A stretch of 64,000 nucleotides of DNA from Streptomyces olindensis (GTDB taxonomy: Bacteria > Actinomycetota > Actinomycetes > Streptomycetales > Streptomycetaceae): the NCBI GenBank assembly GCA_000696115.1, contig JJOH01000011.1, forward strand, positions 124,001 to 188,000, read 5' to 3'. Under the pieces are notes generated by a model that was given only the letters and a program-made list of their open reading frames with translations, was not told the origin of the DNA and made no database searches. Shown here one piece after another: positions 1 through 8,579 of the stretch. Made by a program: the position numbers and the translations under genes. Positions within the stretch are counted from its first letter, which is position 1. Each line of letters begins with the position of its first letter.

Positions 1-1129
1 CGCCGACGGCCGGGTCAAGGGCGTCCACTACCTGATGAAGAAGAACAAGATCACCGAGATCGACGGCCGCGGCACCTTCCTCGACCCGCACACCCTCCAG
101 GTGACCGGCTACGACGGCAACACCCGCACCATCGGCTTCGACCACTGCGTCATCGCCACCGGGGCCACCCCCAAGCTGTTGCCCGGCACCAAGCGCAGCG
201 CCCGCGTGGTCACCTTCGAGGAGCAGATCCTCGCCGGCGACCTCCCCCGGTCGATCGTCATCGCGGGCGCCGGCGCGATCGGCATCGAGTTCGCCTACGT
301 CCTCCACAACTACGGCGTGAAGGTGACCATCGTCGAGTTCCTCGACCGCATGGCACCCCTGGAGGACGCCGAGGTCTCCGCCGAACTCGCCCGCCAGTAC
401 CGCAAGCTGGGCATCGACGTCCTCACCTCCACCCGCGTCGACGCCATTGACGAGTCCGGCCCCCAGGTCCGCGTCACGGTCACCGGCAAGGACGGCTCCC
501 AGCAGGTCCTGGAGGCCGACAAGGTCCTCCAGGCCATCGGCTTCGCCCCGAACGTCACCGGCTACGGCCTGGAGAACACCGGCGTGACGGTCACCGAGCG
601 AGGCGCGATCGACGTCGACGGCCGCTGCCGCACCTCCGTCCCGCACCTGTACGCCATCGGTGACGTCACCGCCAAGCTGATGCTCGCGCACGCCGCCGAG
701 GCCATGGGCATCATCGCCGCCGAGACGATCGCGGACGCCGAGACCATGGAACTGGACTACGCCATGATCCCGCGGGCCACGTTCTGCCAGCCGCAGATCG
801 CCAGTTTCGGCTACACCGAGGCCCAGGCCCGCGACCTCGGCCACGACGTCAAGGTCGCCAAGTTCCCGTTCACCGCGAACGGCAAGTCCCACGGCCTCGG
901 CGACACCACAGGCTTCGTCAAGCTCATCAGCGACGCCAAGTACGGCGAACTCCTCGGCGGCCACCTCATCGGCCCCGACGTCACCGAACTCCTCCCCGAA
1001 CTCACCCTCGCCCAGCAATGGGACCTCACCGTCCACGAGGTCGCCCGCAACGTCCACGCCCACCCCACGCTGAGCGAGGCCGTCAAGGAAGCCGTGCACG
1101 GCCTGGCCGGCCACATGATCAACCTGTGA
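1..1129 (+). CDS. lpdA: Dihydrolipoyl dehydrogenase, 5'-truncated
   Basis: The frame is open from base 2, so the gene begins upstream of the window and only the C-terminal part is present. This part carries the NAD-binding Rossmann motif ([13 protein letters not shown]), the second FAD-contact segment ([16 protein letters not shown]) and the dimerisation domain ending in the catalytic HAHPTLSE His-Glu pair. In the family the enzyme reoxidises dihydrolipoamide of 2-oxoacid dehydrogenase complexes, using FAD and an active-site disulfide. The disulfide would lie in the missing N-terminus, so a related flavin disulfide reductase cannot be fully excluded. The gene is followed by a strong hairpin and converges on the redox operon. 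Confidence 0.85.
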   Translation, partial: ADGRVKGVHYLMKKNKITEIDGRGTFLDPHTLQVTGYDGNTRTIGFDHCVIATGATPKLLPGTKRSARVVTFEEQILAGDLPRSIVIAGAGAIGIEFAYVLHNYGVKVTIVEFLDRMAPLEDAEVSAELARQYRKLGIDVLTSTRVDAIDESGPQVRVTVTGKDGSQQVLEADKVLQAIGFAPNVTGYGLENTGVTVTERGAIDVDGRCRTSVPHLYAIGDVTAKLMLAHAAEAMGIIAAETIADAETMELDYAMIPRATFCQPQIASFGYTEAQARDLGHDVKVAKFPFTANGKSHGLGDTTGFVKLISDAKYGELLGGHLIGPDVTELLPELTLAQQWDLTVHEVARNVHAHPTLSEAVKEAVHGLAGHMINL

Positions 1130-1166
1130 GCCGCCGACAGTCGTTCGTGGCTGTCCCTCGACGAAT

Positions 1167-1200
1167 TGGCCCAGCGGCTCAACACTTTGCCGCTGGGCCA
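1167..1200. terminator. Hairpin terminator between lpdA and nhaA-dsbA
   Basis: Perfect 12-bp inverted repeat (TGGCCCAGCGGC / GCCGCTGGGCCA, arms 1167-1178 and 1189-1200) with a 10-nt loop. It lies between the convergent lpdA and nhaA-dsbA genes and could end transcription from both sides. No long U-run follows, as is usual in Streptomyces. Confidence 0.65.
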
Positions 1201-1278
1201 TCGGCATGGCCGCCGACCAATCGCGCTCGGAGACGGCTTCGAGCCCTCAGCCGTATGTCTCGTTCCGGCCGGTTGCCG

Positions 1279-3159
1279 TCAGGTCAGGACGGCGGCCCGT
1301 TCACGAGCGGCACGGACGGCGGCGGACAGGCTCGTGATGTCGTAGGCGCCGTGGTGTCTGCGGCCGTTGACGAAGAACGTCGGCGTGCCGGCCACGCTGC
1401 TCAGGTCCGCGGACTCGACGTCCTCGGCGACATGCGCGGCGCCGGCGTGGGCGTGCATGTCCCGTTCGAAACGGGCCGTGTCGAGGCCGATCTCCTCGGC
1501 ATAGGCGACCAGGTCCTCGAATCGCAAGGCACCCTGATGGCTGATCAGCACCTCGTGCATCTCCCAGTAGCGGTCTTGCAGCGCGGCGGCCTCCGCAGCC
1601 TCGGCGGCAAGCTGGGCATGAACGTGGACGTCGGTCAGCGGCAGGTGACGCCATACGTAGCGCACGTCCCCGAAGTCGGCGAGGAGTTCACGGACGACCG
1701 CCTCGGCCTTGCCGCAGTGGGGGCACTCGTAGTCGCCGTACTCCACGACGGTCACCGGGGCGTGCCACGGTCCTCGTACGTGGTCGCGGTCGGGGTCGAC
1801 GGGCACGGCGAGGTCGGTGATCGTCTCGGCCTTGCCGAGCAGTGCCCGTCGCCGTGCCGAGGTCGGCAGCAGGCCGATCACGGCGGTGACGAGGCCGGAG
1901 GTCAGCAGGGAGAGGATCAGCGTGCTGAGGATGCCGATCTTGGCTTCGTCGAGCCGTGGGCCGTCGAAGGCGAGCGTCGCGATGAGCAAGGAGACGGTGA
2001 AGCCGACCCCGGACAAGGTGCCGCCGGCGGTCGCGGCGCCCCAGCCGACGGGGAGGCGGATCCGCCCGCGGGAGGCGAGGGTGGTCAGCGCGGAACCCGC
2101 GACGATGCCGAGCGGCTTGCCCACGACGTAGGCGATGAGGATGCCCAGGGTGACGGACGAGGTGAAGGCGCGGGCCAGCTGGTCGCCGGTGATCTCGATG
2201 CCGGTGTTGGCCAGGGCGAACAGCGGGACGATCACGTAGCTGGTCCACGGGTGGTACAGGCGCTGAAGGCGCTCGTTGGGCGAGATCGCGGAGGCCATGC
2301 CCGCGCGTACGTGCCGCTCCAGCTCGGACGTGGGCTGCTCCCGGAACTGCCGGAACAGGCCGCTGGCGTGCTCCAGAGCGACCCGGCTGGCCGGGCGGGC
2401 GTAGGTGATCAGGCCCATCGCGAGGCCGATCACGACCGGATCCACCCCGGATTCGAGCAGCGCGACCCAGGCGACGATGCCGAGCAGCGCGTACACAGCG
2501 CCGTGCCGCACGCTGAGCTTCCCTATGAGCAGGATGACCGCGAAGATGCCGACGGCGGCGAGCAGCGCGGGCACGGCGATCCGGTCGCTGTAGGCGAAGG
2601 CGATGACGCCGAGGGCGAGAAAGTCGTCCACGACAGTGATCATGAGAATGAAGACCCGCAGTCCCGGAGGCATACGGCGGCCGACCACAGCCAGCAAGCC
2701 CAGCGCGAAAGCGGTGTCGGTGGACATCGCCACGCCCCAGCCCCCCGCCGTCCCGTTCCCGGCATTGATCGCGAGGTAGAGGGCGATGGGGACGACCATG
2801 CCGCTGAGCCCGGCGGCGAGCGGCAGGGCCAGCCGCTTGCGCTCCCGCAGCTCGCCCATGTCGAACTCGCGGCGGGCTTCCAGGCCGATGACGAAGAAGA
2901 ACAGTGTCATCAGACCGCCGTTGACCCACTCCCGCAGGTCGAGCGAGATCCCGTGCGAGCCGGCGTTGACCGACAGGTGAGTGTGCCAGAACGACTCGTA
3001 CGCCGACGGCGCCGCGCCTGCCCAGACGAGTGCGGCGAGCGCCGCCATCACCAGGACGGCGGCGCTTCCGGTCTCGGTCCGAAGGAAGGTGCGCAGCGGG
3101 GAGTGGGAGTCACCGCCGGAGCCGGTCTGCCCGGTGTAGTCGGTGGCTTCGAAGGACAT
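1279..3159 (-). CDS. nhaA: NhaA-type Na+/H+ antiporter fused to a DsbA/thioredoxin-like domain
   Basis: Of 626 residues, roughly 1-430 form an NhaA antiporter of about 11-12 membrane helices. The conserved acidic residues of the family are present: D148 in MSTDTAFALG and the pair D178-D179 in ITVVDDFLALG. From about residue 465 a cytoplasmic or peripheral thioredoxin-fold domain follows, with CPHC at 479-482 and a cis-Pro loop (AGTPTFF) near 593, like DsbA/DsbG-type oxidoreductases. NhaA exchanges Na+ for protons. The fused domain suggests redox control of, or a redox job for, the antiporter (inference). It is the last gene of the minus-strand redox run, 136 nt after the FrnE gene. Such fusions occur in actinobacteria and some other bacteria. 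Confidence 0.9.
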   Translation of the reverse strand: MSFEATDYTGQTGSGGDSHSPLRTFLRTETGSAAVLVMAALAALVWAGAAPSAYESFWHTHLSVNAGSHGISLDLREWVNGGLMTLFFFVIGLEARREFDMGELRERKRLALPLAAGLSGMVVPIALYLAINAGNGTAGGWGVAMSTDTAFALGLLAVVGRRMPPGLRVFILMITVVDDFLALGVIAFAYSDRIAVPALLAAVGIFAVILLIGKLSVRHGAVYALLGIVAWVALLESGVDPVVIGLAMGLITYARPASRVALEHASGLFRQFREQPTSELERHVRAGMASAISPNERLQRLYHPWTSYVIVPLFALANTGIEITGDQLARAFTSSVTLGILIAYVVGKPLGIVAGSALTTLASRGRIRLPVGWGAATAGGTLSGVGFTVSLLIATLAFDGPRLDEAKIGILSTLILSLLTSGLVTAVIGLLPTSARRRALLGKAETITDLAVPVDPDRDHVRGPWHAPVTVVEYGDYECPHCGKAEAVVRELLADFGDVRYVWRHLPLTDVHVHAQLAAEAAEAAALQDRYWEMHEVLISHQGALRFEDLVAYAEEIGLDTARFERDMHAHAGAAHVAEDVESADLSSVAGTPTFFVNGRRHHGAYDITSLSAAVRAARERAAVLT

Positions 3160-3295
3160 CGTCGGTCTCTCGTTCGGTGATCGGCGCGAGGCGATCGTGG
3201 ATCTGCGGGGTGTTCGTGAATCTGCGGCTGGGCGGCTGCCGTCAGGAAGGTGATCGCGGATCGTGTTCGTTTGTTCGTGACGCGACCGGCTGCTG

Positions 3296-4222
3296 TCAGA
3301 TGAACTCGGGTGTCATGGCGGCGGCCACCTTCAGGTGCACGGCTGCTTCCTCGCCTCGTCCCAGGCGTTGCAGGGTGCGGCCGAGCATGAGCCGCGTGTA
3401 CGAGTCGTCCGGGGCGTCCTCTACCAGCTGCCGCAGCATGTCGTGGGCACGTGACAGCTGGGCGGAGTGGAAGTAGGCGCGGGCGGCGAGCCGTCTCACG
3501 TTCAGGTCATCGCCGTGGTGGTCGAGCAGCGGGCGGAGCAGGGTGAGGACACCCAGCGGGTCGCGCTGCTGAAGCAGGGATTCCGACCAGCGCAGGCGCC
3601 TGACCTCCTCGGGTGTCTCCCGCGCGGGTTCGCCTGCGGCCACGGTGAGGAAGTCGACGATCACCTCCGGCAGTTGGGCCCCGGCGAGTGCCTGGCCGCC
3701 GACGACCAGGGTGGGTGAGGTCGCGATGCCACGGGCTTTGCCGATCAGGAGGAGTTCGCGCACCTCACGGTCGGCGGCACCGCCGTCGAGGAGCGCACCT
3801 GCGGCGGGAATGCCCGCCCGGTCGGCGATGCCGCGCAACAGGGGGCGGTCGCTGATGTCGGCGCCTTCGAGGAAGTGTGCCTTCATCACCTGCTCGACAA
3901 TCTCGTCCTGCAGGGCACTTCCACCATGCTCGTGGGCCAGGGCGACGAGACGGTGCGCGTCATGGCTGCCGGCCCGCCAGGCCGCTCCCCATTCGGACCC
4001 GAATCCCTCTTGGGCGACGGCTTGGGCCAGGTGCCTCCCGTTCCCAGCGGCATCCTGCACCGGCGTGGCCGGTACGGGGGCGGTGGGGTCGATCCGGTAC
4101 GGCCGCCACACCACCTCGACGCCGAGTCCGGCGATCACCGGGTCGGCCAGAGCCTTCTCCAGGCGCCGTTTACCGATGTACGCCCACGGGCAGACCACGT
4201 CCGCCCAGACTTCGATACGCAT
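3296..4222 (-). CDS. FrnE-like DsbA-family protein with a single active-site Cys and a C-terminal TPR
   Basis: 308-residue protein. The start at 4222 is chosen because AGGGA lies 4 nt upstream and family homology begins there (MRIEVWADVVCPWAYIGKRR). The N-terminal 215 or so residues match the FrnE/2-hydroxychromene-2-carboxylate isomerase branch of the DsbA superfamily, with cis-Pro in TSPTLVV. The active site reads C11-P-W-A instead of CPWC, and there is no other cysteine in the protein, so it cannot form the usual intramolecular disulfide. The last 70 or so residues look like tetratricopeptide helices (YTRLMLGRTLQRLGRGEEA). It could be a mycothiol-linked monothiol transferase, an isomerase or a chaperone. 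It sits 16 nt after DUF2630 in the redox operon. Confidence 0.8.
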   Translation of the reverse strand: MRIEVWADVVCPWAYIGKRRLEKALADPVIAGLGVEVVWRPYRIDPTAPVPATPVQDAAGNGRHLAQAVAQEGFGSEWGAAWRAGSHDAHRLVALAHEHGGSALQDEIVEQVMKAHFLEGADISDRPLLRGIADRAGIPAAGALLDGGAADREVRELLLIGKARGIATSPTLVVGGQALAGAQLPEVIVDFLTVAAGEPARETPEEVRRLRWSESLLQQRDPLGVLTLLRPLLDHHGDDLNVRRLAARAYFHSAQLSRAHDMLRQLVEDAPDDSYTRLMLGRTLQRLGRGEEAAVHLKVAAAMTPEFI

Positions 4223-4238
4223 GACGTCCCTCATGGCG

Positions 4239-4469
4239 CTATTGCTGGTACCTCTCAACGGTGCGGGTGTCGCGGACGCGGGCCTGGTCCGGGTCCTGGC
4301 CGAACTCACGGCGGGCGGCCCGCTGGCGCAGCAGATCCCAGCACTGGTCGAGGGTCTGCTCCACGGTCGTGAGCCGGGAGCGGTCGGCCGAGTCCGTACG
4401 CTCGTCACGCAGGGCGTGCTCCTCGTTCACGAGTTCGGCGATGCGGCGGTGGATGTCCTGCTCCTGCAT
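4239..4469 (-). CDS. DUF2630 family protein
   Basis: 76-residue, highly charged, predicted soluble helical protein. The pattern (RIAELVNEEHALRDE, then LDQCWDLLRQRAARREFG) is that of the actinobacterial DUF2630 family, whose function is unknown. It lies between thioredoxin (22 nt upstream) and the FrnE-like gene (16 nt downstream), so it is co-transcribed with redox proteins. It has a single cysteine in the conserved DQCWD segment. Confidence 0.8.
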   Translation of the reverse strand: MQEQDIHRRIAELVNEEHALRDERTDSADRSRLTTVEQTLDQCWDLLRQRAARREFGQDPDQARVRDTRTVERYQQ

Positions 4470-4491
4470 GGGCGTGCCCTTCTCTCCCGGT

Positions 4492-4857
4492 CTACTTCTT
4501 CTGTCCTTCGGCGATCTGCCGGCGCACCTCGTCCATGTCGACCTTCCGCGACTGTGCGATCAGGTCCTCCAGGGCGGACTCGGGCAGCGCGCCGGGCTGG
4601 GAGAAGATGGCGACCTTGTCCCGGATGACGGCGAGCGTCGGGATCGACTGGATGTCGAAGGCCTGCGCGAGTTCCGGCTGTGCCATGGTGTCGACCTTGG
4701 CGAAGACCAGGTCGGTGTGGCGCTCGGCCGCGGCCTCGAAGACCGGGCCGAACTTGCGGCACGGCGGGCACCAGTCCGCCCAGAAGTCGATCAGGACGAA
4801 GTCGTTGTTCGACACGACCTCGTCGAAGTTGTCCTTGGTGAGTTCCAGGGCGCTCAT
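4492..4857 (-). CDS. trxA: Thioredoxin with CPPC active site
   Basis: 121-residue thioredoxin. The thioredoxin fold covers the whole protein, with the active site WADWCPPCRKF (C30, C33) and cis-Pro P73 in SIPTLAV. The active site is CPPC rather than the canonical CGPC. This is expected to change the redox potential and occurs in a subset of actinobacterial thioredoxins. It reduces cytosolic disulfides, normally with thioredoxin reductase, but no reductase gene is in this operon. Its start is 3 nt after the mycothione reductase stop, which indicates translational coupling. Confidence 0.9.
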   Translation of the reverse strand: MSALELTKDNFDEVVSNNDFVLIDFWADWCPPCRKFGPVFEAAAERHTDLVFAKVDTMAQPELAQAFDIQSIPTLAVIRDKVAIFSQPGALPESALEDLIAQSRKVDMDEVRRQIAEGQKK

Positions 4858-4860
4858 GGG

Positions 4861-6276
4861 TTACTGCCTTTCAGGGTCGAGCGGGAGGTCGAGCAGGGCG
4901 TTCTCGACCACTTCGGGCATGGCCGGGTGGATCCAGTACTGGCCCGTGGCCATGGAGCGGGCGTCCAGGCCGAAGGACATGCCCTGGATCAGCGGCTGGA
5001 TCAGCGTCGGTGCTTCGGGGCCGATGATGTGCGCGCCGATCAACTCACCGGTGGCCGGGTCGGCGATGACCTTCGCGAAGCTGGTGGTGTCCTCCAGGGC
5101 CCAACCATGCGCGATGCCGCTGTAGTCCCGTGTCGCGGTCACGTAGGTCCGCCCGGTGGCCCGCGCCTGCTGCTCGGTGAGCCCGACGGAAGCGATCCTC
5201 GGGGAGGAGAACACCGCGTGCGGGACGTAGCGGTGGTCGGAGGCGCGGAGGTCGTCCGGGTGCAGCAGGTTGTGCTGGACGGTGCGGGCCTCGTGGTTGG
5301 CGACGTGCCTGAGCTGCCAGGGCGAGGAGACGTCGCCGAGTGCCCACACCCCGGGCACCGAGGTCGCCTGTCGTTCGTCCACCACGATCCGGCCGTCCGG
5401 ATACAGGGCGAGCCCTCCCCTGGCGGCGTCCAGGAGGTCGGAGTTGGGCCGGCGGCCGGTGGCCACCAGCAGCTCGTCGGTCTCCAGCGTCTCCGCGCCC
5501 TCGGGGCCTTCGAGGTCAAGGAGCAGCTTGTCCCCGGCTCTCGCGGCGCGCAGCAGTTTGCGGTTGAGGTGGAGGTCCCAACGGTCGCCGGCCAGGTCGG
5601 TGAATCGCCGGGCCACGTCCGTGTCCTCCTGCCGCAGCAGTATGTCGCCGCGGGCGATCAGCGTGATCTCGACGCCCAGGGACGAGAACACGTGAGCCAG
5701 CTCGGTGGCGACGAAGCCTGAGCCGAGGACGGTCATGTGGCGCGGGAGCCGGTCCATGCGCATCACCGTGTCGCTGGTGTGGTAGCCGAGCGCGTCGTCC
5801 AGGCCGGGCACCTCGGGGATGTCCGGGCGACTGCCGACGGCCACCACGACCTGGTCGGCGGTGATCGTGACCGGCCCGTCGGCGGTCTCCACGGTCAGCC
5901 GACGCTCGCCGGTGAAACGGGCGGTGCCTCGGTAGAGGGTGACGTTGTCACGACCGTGCGCGCGGTACCGCTCGCCGCCGGAGGCCAGAGGGTCGATACG
6001 GCCGAAGATCCTGTCGCGCACGGCGGGCCAGTCGACACCACGCAGGGTCAGGTCGACGCCCAGTGCGGCGCCGTGCTCCGGAGCGCGGGCCGTGTCGGCG
6101 GTGTGCACGAACATCTTGGTCGGAATGCAGCCGACGTTCAGGCACGTGCCGCCGAAGCTGTCGAGGGGGCCGACGCCCTTCTCGACGATGGCGACCTTCC
6201 AGTCGGCGAACCGCTTGTCGACGATCGTGTTTCCGGAGCCGGAGCCGATGACGACGAGATCGAAGTGGTGGTCCAT
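4861..6276 (-). CDS. mtr: Mycothione reductase
   Basis: 471-residue flavoprotein of the pyridine nucleotide-disulfide oxidoreductase family. It has the FAD-binding GSGSGN at 11-16, the redox-active disulfide GGTCLNVGCIPTK (C45, C50), an NADPH-binding GSGFVATELAHVF segment, a second FAD motif (VWALGDVSSP) and the C-terminal HPAMPEVVENALL with the catalytic His. The short N-terminus and the C-terminal sequence fit mycothione reductase better than glutathione reductase or Lpd. It regenerates mycothiol, the actinobacterial low-molecular-weight thiol. It lies between the amine oxidase (7 nt) and thioredoxin (3 nt), which makes this a thiol-homeostasis operon. Confidence 0.92.
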   Translation of the reverse strand: MDHHFDLVVIGSGSGNTIVDKRFADWKVAIVEKGVGPLDSFGGTCLNVGCIPTKMFVHTADTARAPEHGAALGVDLTLRGVDWPAVRDRIFGRIDPLASGGERYRAHGRDNVTLYRGTARFTGERRLTVETADGPVTITADQVVVAVGSRPDIPEVPGLDDALGYHTSDTVMRMDRLPRHMTVLGSGFVATELAHVFSSLGVEITLIARGDILLRQEDTDVARRFTDLAGDRWDLHLNRKLLRAARAGDKLLLDLEGPEGAETLETDELLVATGRRPNSDLLDAARGGLALYPDGRIVVDERQATSVPGVWALGDVSSPWQLRHVANHEARTVQHNLLHPDDLRASDHRYVPHAVFSSPRIASVGLTEQQARATGRTYVTATRDYSGIAHGWALEDTTSFAKVIADPATGELIGAHIIGPEAPTLIQPLIQGMSFGLDARSMATGQYWIHPAMPEVVENALLDLPLDPERQ

Positions 6277-6283
6277 GGGATCC

Positions 6284-7396
6284 CTAACGGCTCGTGGTGG
6301 GAGCGATGACGCTGCGGCTGCCGCTACCCGGGACGCCGGGCATGGTCAGTACGGCCCGCGCCGCTCGCTCTCCGGCCGCGAGGGCGCCTTCGATGTGTCC
6401 GGCGTTCTCGGTCGCCGTCTCGGTCGACGCCCAGTGCAGGCGGCCGTCCAACGTCGCTTGCCGGTACCGGGGGTGGCCGAAGAGCGAGTAGTCGCCCAGG
6501 CCCTGCACGGTGGACGGGGATGTCCACCGCTCGGCGCTCCAGTTCTGCACGTGCAGGACGTCGGGCGTGGCCGCGGCCGGGCCGAAGAGCTGCACGAGCT
6601 GCGCGGTGACGGCCTCGTCGAATCCCGGGCGCACGGTGCTCGCGTGGGCGAACCCGAACAGGGCGGCGGGCCGACCGTCGGGGCCGGACATGTCATGGAT
6701 CTCCTGCAGCGGCCCGGTCCTGCTGATCGCCGCACCGGCCAGTCCGTCCTCCCGCCAGAACGCTGTCGGGTAGTGGGCGACGACCTTCGCCACGGCTCCC
6801 ATCCACACCGGCGTGGACCGGGCCAGGCGTACGAGGTCGGCGGGCAGCGCGTCGCCGAAGTCGATGCGCTCCAACGCCAGGGCCGGCGGGAGGGCCAGGA
6901 CGACGTGCTCGGCACGCAGGCTTCCCGCCGCGGTGTGGACAGCGAGTCCGTCCTGTCCGTCCGGGTGGATGGCGGTGACGGGCGTGTTCAGCCGCAGGGA
7001 CCCGGCCGGCAGCGCGGCGGCGAGGGCGGTCGCTATGCTCTGGGCTCCGGCGGCGAAGCGCCGGGAGGGTGCGTCGACCAGGTTGCCGCGCAGGCGGCGT
7101 ACGTCGGTGGTCTCCTGGAGCAGGGTGTCGCCCACGAGGTGCTGCTCGAAGGTCTCGATGCCGCCGCGAGCGGCCAGGGCTCGTACGCGCTCCTCTCCGT
7201 CCCAGAACCAGGTGGCTCCCAGGTCGAGAGCCCGCTCTGGGTGCGCGGTGGGAGCGGAGAGGAGACGTCCGCCGATACGGTCGCGGGCCTCCAGGCAGAC
7301 CGCGTCGCGGCCGGCCGTGTGCAGGGCGATGGCCGCGGCCAGCCCGGAGGCGCCGGCACCGACCACGATCACCTCGTGGCTGTCCTGGTGGGACAT
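6284..7396 (-). CDS. Flavin-containing amine oxidase family protein
   Basis: 370-residue FAD protein. The start at 7396 (MSHQDSHE) is preferred because AAGGAAG lies 6 nt upstream. N-terminal dinucleotide fold VVGAGASGLAAA, then the amine-oxidase ARDRIGGR motif (EARDRIGGRLLS), and a C-terminal segment near LHWASTETATENAGHIEGAL that matches the FAD/substrate-site end of monoamine/polyamine oxidases. Known members oxidise amines and produce H2O2; the substrate is not predictable here. It is somewhat shorter than the typical 430-500 residues of the family. It is the second gene of the minus-strand redox run, 38 nt after the alcohol dehydrogenase. Confidence 0.82.
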   Translation of the reverse strand: MSHQDSHEVIVVGAGASGLAAAIALHTAGRDAVCLEARDRIGGRLLSAPTAHPERALDLGATWFWDGEERVRALAARGGIETFEQHLVGDTLLQETTDVRRLRGNLVDAPSRRFAAGAQSIATALAAALPAGSLRLNTPVTAIHPDGQDGLAVHTAAGSLRAEHVVLALPPALALERIDFGDALPADLVRLARSTPVWMGAVAKVVAHYPTAFWREDGLAGAAISRTGPLQEIHDMSGPDGRPAALFGFAHASTVRPGFDEAVTAQLVQLFGPAAATPDVLHVQNWSAERWTSPSTVQGLGDYSLFGHPRYRQATLDGRLHWASTETATENAGHIEGALAAGERAARAVLTMPGVPGSGSRSVIAPTTSR

Positions 7397-7434
7397 GGAT
7401 GTCTTCCTTTTCAAGGCTGGGAGGGGTGGGGTGG

Positions 7435-8454
7435 TCAGGCGGCGTCGAGGACGATGCGGAATCGGGGGGCGCCGGAGCGCAGTCGGCTCACGGCTTCGCC
7501 GGCCTGCTTCAGCGGCATGCGCTCGATCATCGGCCGTACGCCGTTGGTGACGGCGAACCGCATCGCCTCTTCCGTCTCCGACGGGCTGCCGGTCAGGTGT
7601 CCGGTGAGGGTGTGGCCGTTCATGACGAGCCGAGCTGCCGGAACGGTCACGGAACCCGCGTCGACGCCGACGAGGGTGAGCTGTCCGTGCACGTTCAGCC
7701 CGGTGAGGAGTTCGTCCACGGGGGCGGTGGAGGAGGCGGTGTGCACGATGAGGTCCGCGCCGCCCCGGTCCTTCAGGCCGGCACCCGGGGCCTGGGCATT
7801 GCTGTCGATGTAGTGATGGGCGCCGAGGTCACGGGCGAGCTTCTCGCGCTCGCCGCCCCGGGCGATGGCGATGGTCTCGTAGCCGAGCTTCGCCGCGAAC
7901 TGGACGGCGAGGTGCCCCAGACCGCCGAGCCCGAACACCGCCACGCGACCGCCGGCACGCGTGCCGGCCTTGCGGACGGCGTTGAAGGTCGTCACGCCCG
8001 CACAGCCGAACGGGGCAGCGTCGAAGAAGTCGAGCCCGTCGGGGATCCGCACGAGGGCGTCGGCGGGCACGGTGATGCTCTGCGCCCAGCCGCCCGGATA
8101 GGACAGGCCGGGAATCTTGCGTTCCGGGCAGTGGACGACGTCACCGGCCCGGCAGAAGGAGCAGTGCCCGCAGCTCCCACCGAACCACCCCACGGCCACG
8201 CGGTCCCCGACCGCCCAGCCCTCGACCTGGTCGCCGAGCTCGGCAATGACGCCGGCCACCTCGTGCCCCGGCGTGACCGGGAAGGACGTACCCGCCCCGT
8301 TGGCCGCGGCCGTCCCGAGATCGGCGTTGCACACACCGCTCGCCATGACGGACACCCGGACCCAGTTACCCGTCGGTGATGTCGTCTCGGCGACAGAGGG
8401 ATGTACATGGCCGCGGGCCTCGGTCACGACCATGGTCACGGCGGTGTCTGACAT
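7435..8454 (-). CDS. Zinc-dependent medium-chain alcohol dehydrogenase
   Basis: 339-residue MDR-family dehydrogenase. Catalytic zinc ligands are visible as C42 and H64-E65 (PGHEVAG). The structural zinc lobe is complete, with C95, C98, C101 and C109 (GGSCGHCSFCRAGDVVHC). The cofactor-binding motif is GLGGLGHLAVQF. It resembles AdhA/CAD-type NAD(P)H-dependent alcohol dehydrogenases. The start at 8454 has GAGGAA about 3 nt upstream. It is the first gene of the minus-strand run and is divergent from a LysR regulator, the classic arrangement of an LTTR target. It may detoxify aldehydes in the stress response (inference). Confidence 0.88.
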   Translation of the reverse strand: MSDTAVTMVVTEARGHVHPSVAETTSPTGNWVRVSVMASGVCNADLGTAAANGAGTSFPVTPGHEVAGVIAELGDQVEGWAVGDRVAVGWFGGSCGHCSFCRAGDVVHCPERKIPGLSYPGGWAQSITVPADALVRIPDGLDFFDAAPFGCAGVTTFNAVRKAGTRAGGRVAVFGLGGLGHLAVQFAAKLGYETIAIARGGEREKLARDLGAHHYIDSNAQAPGAGLKDRGGADLIVHTASSTAPVDELLTGLNVHGQLTLVGVDAGSVTVPAARLVMNGHTLTGHLTGSPSETEEAMRFAVTNGVRPMIERMPLKQAGEAVSRLRSGAPRFRIVLDAA

Positions 8455-8483
8455 GGTTCCTCTTCCCTTCGCGACGCGACGAA

Positions 8484-8513
8484 CATATAGATGGTGGTTA
8501 TGCTGAGTCAGCA
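8484..8513. promoter_or_regulatory. Putative LysR operator dyads in the adh-lysR divergent promoter
   Basis: Two adjacent symmetric elements lie in the 125-nt divergent region. The first is CATA-N11-TATG at 8484-8502, which contains a T-N11-A arrangement (T8488, A8500) typical of LysR sites. The second is the perfect 13-bp palindrome TGCTGAGTCAGCA at 8501-8513. They lie 30-60 nt upstream of the dehydrogenase start and 67-96 nt upstream of lysR. Confidence 0.5.
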
Positions 8514-8579
8514 GGACCCCAACCGTAGGCAGGCGAAGAACAGCCGGGTAGGGGACATCAGTGAATGGAGCGATAAGGC

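Noticed and set aside
1018..3180. 720-codon plus-strand open frame
   Set aside because: It lies antisense to nhaA-dsbA, which has full family motifs. The plus-strand reading is low-complexity (G/D/R-rich) with no domain.
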